64,000 nucleotides of DNA from Parabacteroides sp. PM6-13 (GCF_029892605.1 NZ_JARXWF010000001.1:434001-498000), one strand, 5' to 3'; positions 41,050 through 50,953 are shown, numbered from the stretch's first letter. Program-made: numbers and translations. The notes: generated by a model from the sequence alone, not told the origin.

Positions 41050-42459
41050 TTAATTATGTAACTTTCCGATGGCGCTGACACCGTTGTCCGCCTTGATGGT
41101 TAATCCCTTTGTGGCCTTCGCTGTTGTCGCGTCAATACAATACACCGCGGGATCATCGGCCACCTCCTCACCATCCGCTTTCCGGAAAACAACCGGCATA
41201 TAGGCTTTCCCGTCCTCAAAATAGGGAGAAGAGCCCAGGCTGCTGATCGCATTGTCGTCGGGCATGCCGTTCACCCAGGTAAACGTTTGGGTATCAGCTT
41301 TCAGGATCGCTAGACGGTTGGTATTCTGGTTCATGCCACTGGTATAGAATCCCGGCTCGGCAAACATCTGCAACAGGAAGTAGTTCCCCGAAATATGCCA
41401 TACCTTAAACAGGCTATGCCCTCCCGACAAGGCGGTGATATCGCAGAAATAATCTCTATCGAAGCTGGTTGCACCCGCCTTGATACGGATAGCTCCCGAG
41501 GGTCTGTCCGACTTATAAATCCCTTCGCGCGCTCCGGCGTGGTTGGCGGAAAACACATACACATCACCGTTATCCGCCACATCGATGGTGGAATAATACT
41601 GGGAACGGTAGCGGGAGGTTGCCGTACTCAAGCGATCGTCGGTCAGGATAATCGGATTCTCAAAGCTGGTTCCTTCGTAGATCGCCACCGCCACTTCGTT
41701 GGGATAGATGGTCGACCCGATACTATTGTAGAGTCCCGCTTCGGTTTTGATAATAGTCGCGTCGATATCTTCACCGGCAGCCGTCAGTTGCTCTACGATC
41801 GCATCATGGTTTTTCCACACACCGTACGGGCTAAATCCTTCCGAACAGAGCGCGGTAAAGAATTTCCCGTCGGACTCCACAATACCCGATACGGTATAGC
41901 GTTCGCCATTACCCAGGAGGTCTTCCGTGACGATCGTCTTATTGTGTTTGGTTTGCTCTTCGGTATCCAGATAAGTAAAGGTCACCCCATATTTCGGGTA
42001 GGACTTGTCGACATCTACCGTGTCGTATTGATCGGTCGCGCCCGATGCGGCACAGATAATATAGTCGCCGTATATCCCATAGGTCGTAAAGCGGTCGGTG
42101 ATGCTGAATGCGATCTCACGCTCCACCAAATGGCCGCTTTCGTCCAGTTTATAGGATGAGCCTGTACCCGCATTGCCCTGCGCATACACCAGGCGATAGG
42201 CATATTGATTTTTAGGAAACAACCAGGCAGTGGCCGTTTCCACCTCTACGGGAGCACCTTCTGTTGTCAAGCTGCCGGCTTCCAGATTCTCTGCTTCCAA
42301 CAGATAGATCGCCTCCGCGCCCGATGCCGCAACGATATACTTTTCCACACTTTCCTCTTCCCCGCCGTTCGGCAGGTTGTTGTCACTGTCGCTGTCGCAG
42401 GCTGTCAAAAAGCCTGCGCATAGGGCCATCAAAGCCCATACTGAATGTTTCATTTTCAT
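41050..42459 (-). CDS. DUF4374 surface lipoprotein, XusB-like
   Basis: 469 residues with lipobox LTAC (Cys21) followed by an acidic linker (DSDSDNN...GGEEES) typical of surface-exported Bacteroidetes lipoproteins. The rest is a beta-propeller-like chain of repeated strands matching DUF4374. The B. thetaiotaomicron member XusB (BT2064) binds ferric enterobactin on the cell surface and delivers it to XusA. Position between a TonB receptor (24 nt upstream) and the reductase-like gene (14 nt downstream) fits that role; the siderophore here is unknown. Confidence 0.82.
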   Translation of the reverse strand: MKMKHSVWALMALCAGFLTACDSDSDNNLPNGGEEESVEKYIVAASGAEAIYLLEAENLEAGSLTTEGAPVEVETATAWLFPKNQYAYRLVYAQGNAGTGSSYKLDESGHLVEREIAFSITDRFTTYGIYGDYIICAASGATDQYDTVDVDKSYPKYGVTFTYLDTEEQTKHNKTIVTEDLLGNGERYTVSGIVESDGKFFTALCSEGFSPYGVWKNHDAIVEQLTAAGEDIDATIIKTEAGLYNSIGSTIYPNEVAVAIYEGTSFENPIILTDDRLSTATSRYRSQYYSTIDVADNGDVYVFSANHAGAREGIYKSDRPSGAIRIKAGATSFDRDYFCDITALSGGHSLFKVWHISGNYFLLQMFAEPGFYTSGMNQNTNRLAILKADTQTFTWVNGMPDDNAISSLGSSPYFEDGKAYMPVVFRKADGEEVADDPAVYCIDATTAKATKGLTIKADNGVSAIGKLHN

Positions 42460-42483
42460 TTTATCTACTGTTTTATAGTTGTT

Positions 42484-44865
42484 TTACTTATTGAAGGTGT
42501 AACGGATCTTGCCATAAAAAGCCCGTCCCGCTTTCTGCAGACTAAAGTTGTCATACAAACGTTCGTCGGTCAGGTTCCGACATTCGAACGAGATGTTATA
42601 CCACCCGTTTTTCATACTGTAGCTGATATTCAGATTGTGCGAAAACTGCTTCGGGACTTTCAATTTCGAACTACTACTCCCTTCATTTTCCCAATAGAGC
42701 GAGAAGGCATGCACGTAGGTATTGAAATAGTTTATAGTCAATAGATTCCCTTTCTTTCCGAGATCGCGAAAAGAAATAGTCGCATCGGCGTTGAAGAAGA
42801 AATAGGGGGTGTTGGGCATCCGTTGTTTGTAGGTAGAACTCTCCCTGCCTTCATAGCCATTGATATATCGTTCGTTGTTGCGGATATCCTGATGTGTCAG
42901 GTTGCCGCCGATCGAAAACAGGTTGGCATAGCTGTAGCGCAACTCCGCGCTGACACCTTTGGTGACCACGTTGCCATGATTCTCATAAGCGCCATAATAA
43001 AGTCCTCCGGAATAGCGGTTGGTCACACGACGGATATAATCGCTCGTGTTGCGATAGATCAGGCCGCCCTCCAGATAGAAGTGGTGTTTTGCGATCGTGT
43101 ACTCATAATTCAAGTTGAAGTTCACATTGTCGCTGCGCTCCGGCTTCAGTTCCAGTTTGCCGACCTCCAGATCTTCGTCACCAAACAATTCACTATTGGT
43201 TGGCAGGCGAAGCGTTTTCTCATACGACAACTTCAGTTGAATATCATCCAACAGGAAATAGGAGGCTACCGCACCATAGCCGAAAGCATCTGTGCGTTGG
43301 CTCGATTTCACATAGTCGAACCGGGTCGGATCGGAGGAGGTGTTCTGAGGTCCGGCGTTGTATTGGTTGTAGTATTTCCCCAGGAGCGAAACGTTCCAAC
43401 GGTTCGTATGATTATATTGGTAGGAAAGTCCAGTGATGTTTTTACGCGACCGGTTGGCAATCCCGTTTTGTGTCTGCGTCTCCGAGCGGCTGTTGTTCTT
43501 GCGGTCGAAGGCGGTCAATACATGGTTCAATACAATCTTATGTGCCTCTCCGATCCGGTAGTTCAGGTTGGCGGTCACCTGCCAGTTGCGATTATCGTTT
43601 TGGGTGTTCTGATAGCTCTGCTCGCCCAGCTTACCGCCGTTATAGACCGACTCGCCGCGCCAGTTATATTTATAGGTCGCCGTGTCCAACAGATGTGTCT
43701 GGCTGTAGTTGTAGTTCGCCGTCAACGAGGCATTCAATCCTTTGGTAAAGAGATTCCGCTTGCGGTATTCCAAGGAGGGCATGAAAGACTTTGCTTTTTG
43801 GCGCCTCTGCCCGAAAACAATCTCCTGGCGCACGCCGTTTTGTATCTCCTTATCGCTTTGTGAGAGATTGATACCCAACAACAGACGGTCAGCAAACGGC
43901 TTGCCCACCAAACCCACTTTCGCGATCACCGCCTCATTGTGGTAGGTATCATGAAAACGCTTTACCTTTTCTACCTGACTCGTATTGATTTGTCCGTTTT
44001 CCAGGTCTTCCACCGGCGTATAGACGGCGTAGTTGTTGTCGGAATAATTCTGGTAGGCATTCAACTCCATGGTCAGCCCCTGCTTGGTGGTATGATTCAC
44101 CAGAGCCGATGTCTTGTGGGTATTGAAGGAACCATACGAGTAAGAGGCATCGACCAGCGTGCGCTCTCGGTTGCCGCCCGTCACGATATTGACCACACCT
44201 CCCAAAGCATCGGCACCAAACTCGACCGGAACCACCCCTTTGTAGATCTCGATACGCTCAGCGAAATTAACCGGGATATTGCTGATATTAAACGAGGAGT
44301 TCCGTGTATCCAAAGGCACCCCGTCGAGGAAAAACTGCACATGCCGCCCGCTGAACCCGTCTAACGAGAAGTTCACCTCCGACCCTACGCCACCCGACTC
44401 CCGCACCTTTATACCCGGCGCCTTAGCCAATACATCTTTGATCTCGGCTGCTGAGTTATGCAACTCTTTCACATCCAATGCCACCACATTAAACGCCGAC
44501 TCCTTGACCCGTTTGATATGACTGCTGACCACGACCACCTCGTCCAATTCAGCCATTTGGGGCGCAAGCTCAATATCCCATGTTTCCTCTTTCCCAGCCA
44601 CCAGTGTCACCCGCTGCTCAAACGTTTCATACCCCAGAAAAGAGGCCACCAATGTATACTCCCCAACCGGTGCCTGAAACGAATAGAGGCCGTCCTGATC
44701 GGTCGTGCTGCCACACGAGGTGCCTTTCAACAACAGCGTACCATAACTCAATGCCTCTTTCTCTGTAGAGGTCACCTTTCCGGAGAGGGTGACACGCCCC
44801 TGCGCATACACCATCGAAGAGCAAAAGAAAAACAGAAAGATAGAAATATAGATCACCTTTTTCAT
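42484..44865 (-). CDS. TonB-dependent outer-membrane receptor, XusA-like
   Basis: 793 residues. A signal peptide (to VYAQ, about residue 22) precedes a carboxypeptidase-regulatory-like beta domain (about 25-105), a plug domain (about 115-230, with GVGSEVNFSLDGFSGRHVQFFLDGVPLD and ALGGVVNIVTGG) and a 22-stranded barrel ending AGRAFYGKIRYTFNK. No SusD partner is adjacent, so this is an iron- or cofactor-type receptor rather than a glycan SusC. A TACCTTTG -7 box on the minus strand (44927-44920) lies 55 nt upstream. It is first of three operon genes. Confidence 0.88.
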   Translation of the reverse strand: MKKVIYISIFLFFFCSSMVYAQGRVTLSGKVTSTEKEALSYGTLLLKGTSCGSTTDQDGLYSFQAPVGEYTLVASFLGYETFEQRVTLVAGKEETWDIELAPQMAELDEVVVVSSHIKRVKESAFNVVALDVKELHNSAAEIKDVLAKAPGIKVRESGGVGSEVNFSLDGFSGRHVQFFLDGVPLDTRNSSFNISNIPVNFAERIEIYKGVVPVEFGADALGGVVNIVTGGNRERTLVDASYSYGSFNTHKTSALVNHTTKQGLTMELNAYQNYSDNNYAVYTPVEDLENGQINTSQVEKVKRFHDTYHNEAVIAKVGLVGKPFADRLLLGINLSQSDKEIQNGVRQEIVFGQRRQKAKSFMPSLEYRKRNLFTKGLNASLTANYNYSQTHLLDTATYKYNWRGESVYNGGKLGEQSYQNTQNDNRNWQVTANLNYRIGEAHKIVLNHVLTAFDRKNNSRSETQTQNGIANRSRKNITGLSYQYNHTNRWNVSLLGKYYNQYNAGPQNTSSDPTRFDYVKSSQRTDAFGYGAVASYFLLDDIQLKLSYEKTLRLPTNSELFGDEDLEVGKLELKPERSDNVNFNLNYEYTIAKHHFYLEGGLIYRNTSDYIRRVTNRYSGGLYYGAYENHGNVVTKGVSAELRYSYANLFSIGGNLTHQDIRNNERYINGYEGRESSTYKQRMPNTPYFFFNADATISFRDLGKKGNLLTINYFNTYVHAFSLYWENEGSSSSKLKVPKQFSHNLNISYSMKNGWYNISFECRNLTDERLYDNFSLQKAGRAFYGKIRYTFNK

Positions 44866-44919
44866 CCCAAGCAGTATTTAATAGAATAGTTTGTTATGAT
44901 TGATTCATTAAATCGACCG

Positions 44920-44927
44920 CAAAGGTA
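44920..44927 (-). promoter_or_regulatory. -7 box of the Xus-like operon
   Basis: CAAAGGTA on the plus strand, TACCTTTG on the minus strand. No clear Fur box was recognised nearby by eye. Confidence 0.6.
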
Positions 44928-45011
44928 GAGCTTCACCGAGCGACGGAAAATCACCCGATTTAGGTATTTTGGTAGGCGCTGTTACTAATAAAAGGGGATA
45001 TAGGGGGGGGG

Positions 45012-45064
45012 GAGTAATGAGTAATGATTAATGGGTAGTGATTAGTGGTTAGTGGTTAGTGGTT
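45012..45064 (+). repeat. One-armed heptad repeat
   Basis: Tandem GAGTAAT, GAGTAAT, GATTAAT, GGGTAGT, GATTAGT, GGTTAGT, GGTTAGT, GGTTGGC following a ten-G run. No complementary arm is present. Confidence 0.8.
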
Positions 45065-45129
45065 GGCACGAACTATACGGATAGTGCAGGGTTTTATTTC
45101 AAGTTGGAGGGGATGGGAAGATGTGCAGA

Positions 45130-45325
45130 AAGCCCGAAAGGGCTTCAACTTGGATAGCCCCGTGCAAGCCGTAGGTGCAGCTCGGGGTTGAAGTAATGTC
45201 TATAAATGAGCTCCGTAGGAGGTCAACTGTTGAGCCCCTACGGAGCTCGTGTTTCTGATACTATCAACCCCGAGCTGCACCTACGGTTTGCACGGGGTTA
45301 TCCACATCTAAGTCCTTCCGGACTT
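45130..45325. repeat. Nested palindrome, copy 2
   Basis: About 196 nt. Arms from AAGCCCGAAAGGGCTT to AAGTCCTTCCGGACTT pair over GTAGGTGCAGCTCGGGGTTGA/TCAACCCCGAGCTGCACCTAC-type sequence, with an inner GAGCTCCGTAGG/CCTACGGAGCTC stem. Same design as 30045-30250 but with a different, mutually complementary sequence in places. Confidence 0.8.
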
Positions 45326-45406
45326 CCCAATTTTACCCAAATTTGGAACTCCTCACAAATCCGAAGTTAAAACTCCTACTGCCTATCTCATCCGTGGCAT
45401 AAAACC

Positions 45407-45832
45407 TTATAACTTATACAAATCACTGGCTGCCAACAGCTCCAGCTTGTTGGCTTGTAACACCTCGACACATTTCTCCAGGTTATCGGGGCGGATGATG
45501 ACATTGGCGGTGTCGCCTTCCGAGAAGGCATACATATACTCTACAAAAACTCCGGCATTCGTGATGATATCCATCGCTTTGCCCAGCGATCCGGGAATAT
45601 TGGGGCAACGAAGGCAAACCACATCCGTCACGCTCACGCCATACAGCCGTTCGCGTAATACCGCGATAGCCTTCTCCGTATCTGAAACGATCAGCCGTAA
45701 AATCCCGAAATCGGAGTTCTCAGCCACCGTAAAAGCAGTCATATTTATACCCGACTCACCCAGGATCTTGGCCACTTCCGTAAATCGTCCCTTCTTGTTT
45801 TCCAGAAAAATAGATAGTTGTTTTGCGATCAT
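45407..45832 (-). CDS. Tandem ACT-domain protein
   Basis: 141 residues from MIAKQLSIF, built of two ACT domains (about 3-68: LSIFLENKKGRFTEVAKILGESGINM; about 70-138: VVCLRCPNIPGSLGKAMDIITNAGVFVEYMYAF). ACT pairs bind amino acids and regulate or sense. It follows paaK by 10 nt; this pairing is common in Bacteroidetes and archaea beside aromatic-acid CoA ligases and indolepyruvate oxidoreductase. It probably senses an aromatic amino acid. The 13 in-frame codons upstream overlap the paaK end. Confidence 0.82.
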   Translation of the reverse strand: MIAKQLSIFLENKKGRFTEVAKILGESGINMTAFTVAENSDFGILRLIVSDTEKAIAVLRERLYGVSVTDVVCLRCPNIPGSLGKAMDIITNAGVFVEYMYAFSEGDTANVIIRPDNLEKCVEVLQANKLELLAASDLYKL

Positions 45833-45842
45833 GTTGTGTAAT

Positions 45843-47144
45843 TTAATAAAGTTTTCTCCTATCCTCCACATGTTTAGCCTTGCCCATGCTGCGCTCGATA
45901 CTTCGCGGCTCCATGATTTTGATCTCCGGCTGAATACCGATCACGCTTTGCATACGCGCGGCGATCTTTTTCCTCAAAGTTAACATTTTATTCATTTCAT
46001 CCGAATAAAATTCGGGACGTAATTCAACCTGTACCTGGAAGGTATCCGTATTATTCACACGATCAACCACAATAAAATAATGCGGTTCGAACTCGGGCAT
46101 CTCCAACAGAACCGATTCCACCTGCGACGGGAACACATTCACCCCGCGGATGATCAGCATATCGTCCGAACGTCCCAGGATACGCCCCATACGCACTGCC
46201 GTACGTCCACAGTCGCATGTCTCATAATGAAGCGATGTCAGGTCGCGCGTGCGGTAACGGATCATCGGCATACCCTCCTTGGTCAGGGTGGTAAACACCA
46301 ACTCACCCTGTTCGCCCGGCGCCACCGGTTGCATAGTCACCGGATCCACAATCTCCGGAAAGAAATGATCCTCCCAGATATGTGTGCCGTTCTGACACTG
46401 ACATTCCCCGCCGACACCCGGTCCGCAGATCTCTGTTAGGCCATAAATATCATATGCCTTAATATGTAGTTTATCTTCCAGTTCCTTACGCATATTCTCC
46501 GTCCAGGGCTCCGCGCCAAACACCCCGATGCGCAGTTTGAATTCTTCCAGCGGAATATCGGAGGCATGGATCGTTTCGGCCAGATACAAGGCATACGAAG
46601 GGGTGCAGCATAAGATATTGGCACCAAAGTCATGCATGAGCGAGATCTGCTTTTCCGTGTTCCCACTGCTCATAGGAATCACCGTGCCCCCAATCGATTC
46701 AATACCCGAATGGGCACCCAAGCCACCGGTAAACAAGCCATAGCCATAAGATACCTGGGCAATATCGTTTTTAGTTGCTCCGTAGGCGATCAGGCAACGC
46801 GACACCACCTCCGACCACATCGAGAGGTCTTTGCGGGTATAGCCCACCACGATCGGCTTGCCCGTCGTGCCCGACGAGGCGTGCAAACGCACAATCTCCG
46901 ACATCGGAACAGCCATCAATCCAAAAGGATAGTTATCGCGCAAATCCTGCTTGACGGTAAAAGGCAATTTAACAATATCATCGATCGATTGAATATCACC
47001 CGGCGTAATATCCATCTCCTGCATTTTTTTCCGATAAAACGGTGAATTGTGATAAGCATGTTCAACCAGATTTTTCAGGCGGTAGCTTTGGAGTTTGCGC
47101 ATCTCCTCCCGACTCATGCTCTCAATCATCTCATTCCACATCAT
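45843..47144 (-). CDS. paaK: Phenylacetate-CoA ligase family
   Basis: 433 residues, the normal length. AMP-forming motifs are present: ASSGTTGKPIVVGYT (about 90-104, phosphate loop), YDIYGLTEICGPGVGGEC (about 233-250) and GRSDDMLIIRGVNVFPSQVE (about 326-345). The enzyme makes aryl-acetyl-CoA from ATP. In Bacteroidales it usually partners with indolepyruvate:ferredoxin oxidoreductase in reductive or oxidative aromatic amino acid metabolism; that partner is not in the window. It is cotranscribed with the ACT protein. Confidence 0.88.
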   Translation of the reverse strand: MMWNEMIESMSREEMRKLQSYRLKNLVEHAYHNSPFYRKKMQEMDITPGDIQSIDDIVKLPFTVKQDLRDNYPFGLMAVPMSEIVRLHASSGTTGKPIVVGYTRKDLSMWSEVVSRCLIAYGATKNDIAQVSYGYGLFTGGLGAHSGIESIGGTVIPMSSGNTEKQISLMHDFGANILCCTPSYALYLAETIHASDIPLEEFKLRIGVFGAEPWTENMRKELEDKLHIKAYDIYGLTEICGPGVGGECQCQNGTHIWEDHFFPEIVDPVTMQPVAPGEQGELVFTTLTKEGMPMIRYRTRDLTSLHYETCDCGRTAVRMGRILGRSDDMLIIRGVNVFPSQVESVLLEMPEFEPHYFIVVDRVNNTDTFQVQVELRPEFYSDEMNKMLTLRKKIAARMQSVIGIQPEIKIMEPRSIERSMGKAKHVEDRRKLY

Positions 47145-47378
47145 GACCCGTAGACATTTCTTTTAGTTAGTAAATCCGTTCGTTTTCTTTCAAATCGTTT
47201 TTAATAGCTGCAAAGAAACAACATTTTCTTCAAAAAAGCGCATTTTTTGTTATATATGATTAGTAAAAGGGGGAGGAGAAAGGAAATAGGAGATAGGAGG
47301 TGGGGGAGTATATTCAAATATTGGGAAAATTTGAATATAAACCCTGTGCAATCTATACTCCCTACCCGTCCCACGCAA

Positions 47379-47412
47379 ACCGCCCCATCCCTGCGAGCAG
47401 GAATGGGGCGGT
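47379..47412 (-). terminator. Likely terminator after asd
   Basis: Stem ACCGCCCCAT/ATGGGGCGGT with inner CCTG/CAGG, 29 nt past the asd stop. The T-tract is weak. The rest of 47145-47440 is AT-rich with no other recognisable feature. Confidence 0.6.
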
Positions 47413-47440
47413 GATCTGATAAAATGTTCGTTGAATCGTC

Positions 47441-48451
47441 TTACTTGATATTGCCTACCTTGATCAGGTATTCGGCAATCTGCACGGCATTGAGGGCGGC
47501 TCCTTTCTTGATCTGGTCGCTAACGGTCCAGAAGGTCAAGCCGTTCGGGTTGGCCAGGTCTTTGCGGATACGGCCTACATAAACAGGGTCTTTGCCTGTG
47601 ATATCCAACGGCATCGGATAGTCTTTGTTGGCCGGATCGTCCTGCAGGATGATGCCTTCGAAATTGGCAAACGCGTTCTTTGCCTCTTCTACGCTGATCG
47701 GACGCTCGGTCTCCACCCAGGTCGCTTCGCTATGGGCACGCATCACCGGAACACGTACACAGGTCGCACTCACTTCGATATCGGAATGCATGATCTTACG
47801 TGTTTCGTTATACATCTTCATCTCTTCTTTGGTGTATCCGTTGTCGGTAAACACATCGACCTGTGGGATCAGGTTGTACGCCAACTGATAAGCAAACTTC
47901 TCGATGGTCGGCTCTTCGCCTTTCAAGAGTTGTTCGTATTGTTTCACCAATTCGGCCATCGCCGTTGCTCCGGCGCCACTGGCAGCCTGATAGGTGGATA
48001 CATGTACGCGACGGATATGCGACAGCTGCTCGATCGCTTTGAGGGCAACCACCATCTGGATCGTCGTACAGTTCGGGTTGGCAATAATACCGCGGGGACG
48101 GTCAAGGGCATCTTCCGGATTTACTTCGGGAACCACCAAAGGCACATCGTTATCCATACGGAATGCGCTCGAGTTATCGATCATCACCGCACCGTGCTTC
48201 GTGATCGTTTCGGCGAACTCAACAGAGGTACCTCCGCCGGCCGATGTAAAAGCAATATCCACTCCCTTGAAGTCGTCGTTATGTTTCAGTTCCTTGACGG
48301 TGTACTGTTTATCACCAAAGGTATAAACACGTCCGGCACTGCGAGATGAGCCAAAAAGCACCAGCTCATCCATCGGGAAGTTTCTTTCGTCGAGCACACG
48401 CAGGAATTCCTGTCCTACAGCTCCACTTACTCCAACAATTGCTACTTTCAT
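47441..48451 (-). CDS. asd: Aspartate-semialdehyde dehydrogenase
   Basis: 336 residues from [16 protein letters not shown], with the NADP loop GVSGAVG (7-13), catalytic Cys in [10 protein letters not shown] (about 126-135) and the substrate His/Arg region ([16 protein letters not shown]). It makes aspartate semialdehyde for threonine, methionine, lysine and diaminopimelate. A GTG three codons upstream is in frame, but the ATG begins at the usual family start. A minus-strand TATCTTTG (48558-48551) is about 100 nt upstream. Confidence 0.94.
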   Translation of the reverse strand: MKVAIVGVSGAVGQEFLRVLDERNFPMDELVLFGSSRSAGRVYTFGDKQYTVKELKHNDDFKGVDIAFTSAGGGTSVEFAETITKHGAVMIDNSSAFRMDNDVPLVVPEVNPEDALDRPRGIIANPNCTTIQMVVALKAIEQLSHIRRVHVSTYQAASGAGATAMAELVKQYEQLLKGEEPTIEKFAYQLAYNLIPQVDVFTDNGYTKEEMKMYNETRKIMHSDIEVSATCVRVPVMRAHSEATWVETERPISVEEAKNAFANFEGIILQDDPANKDYPMPLDITGKDPVYVGRIRKDLANPNGLTFWTVSDQIKKGAALNAVQIAEYLIKVGNIK

Positions 48452-48489
48452 TTTGAGCACGATTAATTTGATTAATAAATATAAAATGA

Positions 48490-48558
48490 TATCTTTGTCT
48501 TACTTGGATATCTTTGTTTCTCCCTATGACATAGAGTCTTAATTGGGGTGCAAAGATA
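48490..48558. promoter_or_regulatory. Divergent promoter region between asd and the lamin-tail gene
   Basis: TATCTTTG on the plus strand at 48490-48497 and again at 48509-48516. CAAAGATA (TATCTTTG on the minus strand) lies at 48551-48558. The boxes face each other so the two transcripts would overlap. Confidence 0.5.
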
Positions 48559-48585
48559 ATCAATTTAACTTAAACCGCTACGACT

Positions 48586-50868
48586 ATGAGACATTTTTAT
48601 CTTTTTTGGGCACTTTTGCTTCCATTTTGTTTATCCGCACAGTTAATTGAATCGTTCGACGGGGAAAAGATCACCTCGCATTACCCCTGGCAGGGCGATA
48701 CCGCTCATTTCAAAATCAACGCAGAGAGAGAGCTACAGCTATACACAAATCCCGGAAGCGGAGAGAGAAAACTATACATCCGATCAGTTGCCCTCCTGGG
48801 CAACACCTGGGAAGGCAGGGTCAGAAGCGCCTACCGCGGGACAAGTAATAACTGTTTTCATTTCTACCTCTGGTGTGAAAAGGCCAATCCGGAACAGAGC
48901 GGGCTGGCTCTCCTCTTGCGACTGGGAAACAGTCAGCGCATAGACCTATGTTTGAAAAGAGGCAATATCGGCCAGGAGGTATTGATAAAAGGACGGACTC
49001 TTTTTGAAAAGGCGAACCAGGAGGTATCTTTCCGGATCACCACCGATCAGGATGGACTATGCACCCTGTATAGCAAAAGTGATGGCGATGCGGACTATGT
49101 CAAAGAGGGAGAGGCCACCTTGCCGTGGGAGGAGGCGCCCGGTAATTATATGATGGTCGTCAAATACTCCACAGATCATTCCAAAGATAAATACATCGAC
49201 GACCTCTTCATTGAGTCCTACACACCGTATGAGGAGGAACCCGATATACCTACTGTCCCACCCCGTTTAATAGGGGGAGAGCAGGATGGAGACACGGCGG
49301 TCATACTGGAGTTCGATCAGCCTGTCTATGCCAATGAAGGGCGTTTTGTGTTAAGCGAATTGGGCGAGACCAATATCATTTATCAAACGGAAGACGGGTT
49401 ATTGATTCGCCCGGTATGGCCGCAGGGATTTAAAAATCAAACCACCTACACCCTCTTCTATTCCAATCTCTATGATGAAAAGCGTCAATTGCCTTTTCAA
49501 GGCGAATATACCTTTACGGCGATCTGTTCCACCCCCGAGGAAGAGCCCGATCCGGAAAAGCCGGCGTTTACCGAAGGCTGCGTATTGTTTAATGAGATCA
49601 TGGCCGATCCCTCCGCATTGACCGGTTTGCCGCAGACGGAGTATGTAGAACTGTTGAACCGATCGGGCGAGACCATCGAGATGGAAGGGTGGCACTTTGT
49701 CTACGACACACGGGAGATCGCACTAACTCCGCAGGCGCTTCTTCCCGACCACTACCTCCTCTTATACCGAGCCGGGCGAGAGGTAGCCACCGGAGAGAAA
49801 GGGACAGGAATGGGATTAGATAATTTCCCCGCGCAGCTGGCAAACGACGGCAAACGACTTCAACTGAAAGACCCGTCGGGGAAATTAATCGACGAGGTTA
49901 CCTATGAGAAAGCCAGCCCCGGGCGATCCTGGGAAAGAGGAGCCGACGGCTGGTATGTCTCAACAGACCCGAAAGGAGGAACACCCGGAAGCATCAACTC
50001 CGACCCCAATTACACACCGGAAGAGCCCGAACCGGAACTCCCGCCGGTAGAGCCCTTCAGCGTTGTTTTCAATGAGCTACTGCCCAACCCCTATGCAGAG
50101 GAAGAGGAGTACATCGAACTATATAACCGTTCCGACGAGGATATCCCATTGGCAGGCCTGGCGATTGCCACCCGAAAGAGCGACGGAAGCCTCAACACTG
50201 CCTATAACCTGGCATCGCTTCCGGCTTTAGAAGCGGACGGCTTCCTCTTACTCACCAAATCAATAATAAGTGTTAGTCGCCAGTATACGATCCTCTATCC
50301 CGAGCACCTCTACGAAATGAAACTACCTATCCTCAACAACGAGGGATCGACCCTGGTGCTTTTCCGGACTGCTGATGGCGAGGTGATCGACGAAGTCGCC
50401 TATTCGGCCAAATGGCACGATAGCTCGATAAAGGATAAGAAGGGGGTTGCCCTCGAACGGATCGACCCCGACGAGCCGACACAGGACGAGGCAAACTGGA
50501 CTTCGGCCGCCGCGACTGCCGGATATGGCACACCCGGTTACCAAAACTCCCAATACCTCCAACCCAAAAAGGAAGACCCGTCAGGCATAGAGAAGCCCCT
50601 CTATTCCCAAGAAACCGGGGAATACAGCATTGGCTACTACCTGGAGCAGGCGGGATACAAATGCAAAGCATTGGTCTATGCCCTTTCCGGTCGGATGGTC
50701 GCCGAGATCAGTAACAATGAATTATTGGGCACTTCCGGCAATCTGTCGTGGGATGGCAAAGGGAAAAACGGGGAGAGATTGCAGTCGGGTCTCTATATCC
50801 TGTATATCGAATTATACCATTACAAGGGAGATACCAAACGATTCAAAGAGGTCTTTCTGGTTTATTAA
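48586..50868 (+). CDS. Secreted protein with two lamin-tail domains
   Basis: 760 residues. A signal peptide (to LSAQ, about 19) is followed by a lectin-like beta-sandwich (about 20-215), an Ig-like region (about 222-312), lamin-tail domain 1 (about 328-475: LFNEIMADPSA, TEYVELLNRSGETIEMEGW), a second (about 500-655: VFNELLPNPYAEEEEYIELYNRSDEDIPLAG) and a C-terminal FlgD-like sheet (SWDGKGKNGERLQSGLYILYIEL). Lamin-tail domains of Bacteroidetes occur in exported proteins of unclear role. The end resembles sorting-type C-terminal sheets but lacks a convincing type IX CTD. The function is unknown. Confidence 0.72.
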   Translation: MRHFYLFWALLLPFCLSAQLIESFDGEKITSHYPWQGDTAHFKINAERELQLYTNPGSGERKLYIRSVALLGNTWEGRVRSAYRGTSNNCFHFYLWCEKANPEQSGLALLLRLGNSQRIDLCLKRGNIGQEVLIKGRTLFEKANQEVSFRITTDQDGLCTLYSKSDGDADYVKEGEATLPWEEAPGNYMMVVKYSTDHSKDKYIDDLFIESYTPYEEEPDIPTVPPRLIGGEQDGDTAVILEFDQPVYANEGRFVLSELGETNIIYQTEDGLLIRPVWPQGFKNQTTYTLFYSNLYDEKRQLPFQGEYTFTAICSTPEEEPDPEKPAFTEGCVLFNEIMADPSALTGLPQTEYVELLNRSGETIEMEGWHFVYDTREIALTPQALLPDHYLLLYRAGREVATGEKGTGMGLDNFPAQLANDGKRLQLKDPSGKLIDEVTYEKASPGRSWERGADGWYVSTDPKGGTPGSINSDPNYTPEEPEPELPPVEPFSVVFNELLPNPYAEEEEYIELYNRSDEDIPLAGLAIATRKSDGSLNTAYNLASLPALEADGFLLLTKSIISVSRQYTILYPEHLYEMKLPILNNEGSTLVLFRTADGEVIDEVAYSAKWHDSSIKDKKGVALERIDPDEPTQDEANWTSAAATAGYGTPGYQNSQYLQPKKEDPSGIEKPLYSQETGEYSIGYYLEQAGYKCKALVYALSGRMVAEISNNELLGTSGNLSWDGKGKNGERLQSGLYILYIELYHYKGDTKRFKEVFLVY

Positions 50869-50903
50869 AAACAGTTTTCTTCGCATCCTATGGGAGAAAT
50901 CCC

Positions 50904-50911
50904 TACCTTTG
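50904..50911 (+). promoter_or_regulatory. -7 box of the ahcY/heptose operon
   Basis: TACCTTTG fits TAnnTTTG, 42 nt before the ahcY ATG. It is the last clear promoter before a tight run of seven genes. Confidence 0.6.
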
Positions 50912-50953
50912 CACATTAGTAAATAAATAGAAATTCAAAAAAATAGATTGAAA

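Larger units (their letters stand above)
44928..45406. other. Intergenic region between the Xus-like operon and the ACT gene
   Basis: About 480 nt without a gene. It holds the one-armed heptad repeat and palindrome copy 2 listed separately; 45326-45406 shows nothing recognisable. Confidence 0.6.

Noticed and set aside
42823-43863. A 346-codon plus-strand frame inside the TonB receptor gene
   Set aside because: It is complementary to the conserved barrel-coding region and has no start context or homology that I recognise.
42484-44865. TonB receptor considered as SusC of a glycan utilisation locus
   Set aside because: There is no SusD gene or glycoside hydrolase beside it; the neighbours are DUF4374 and a reductase-like protein.
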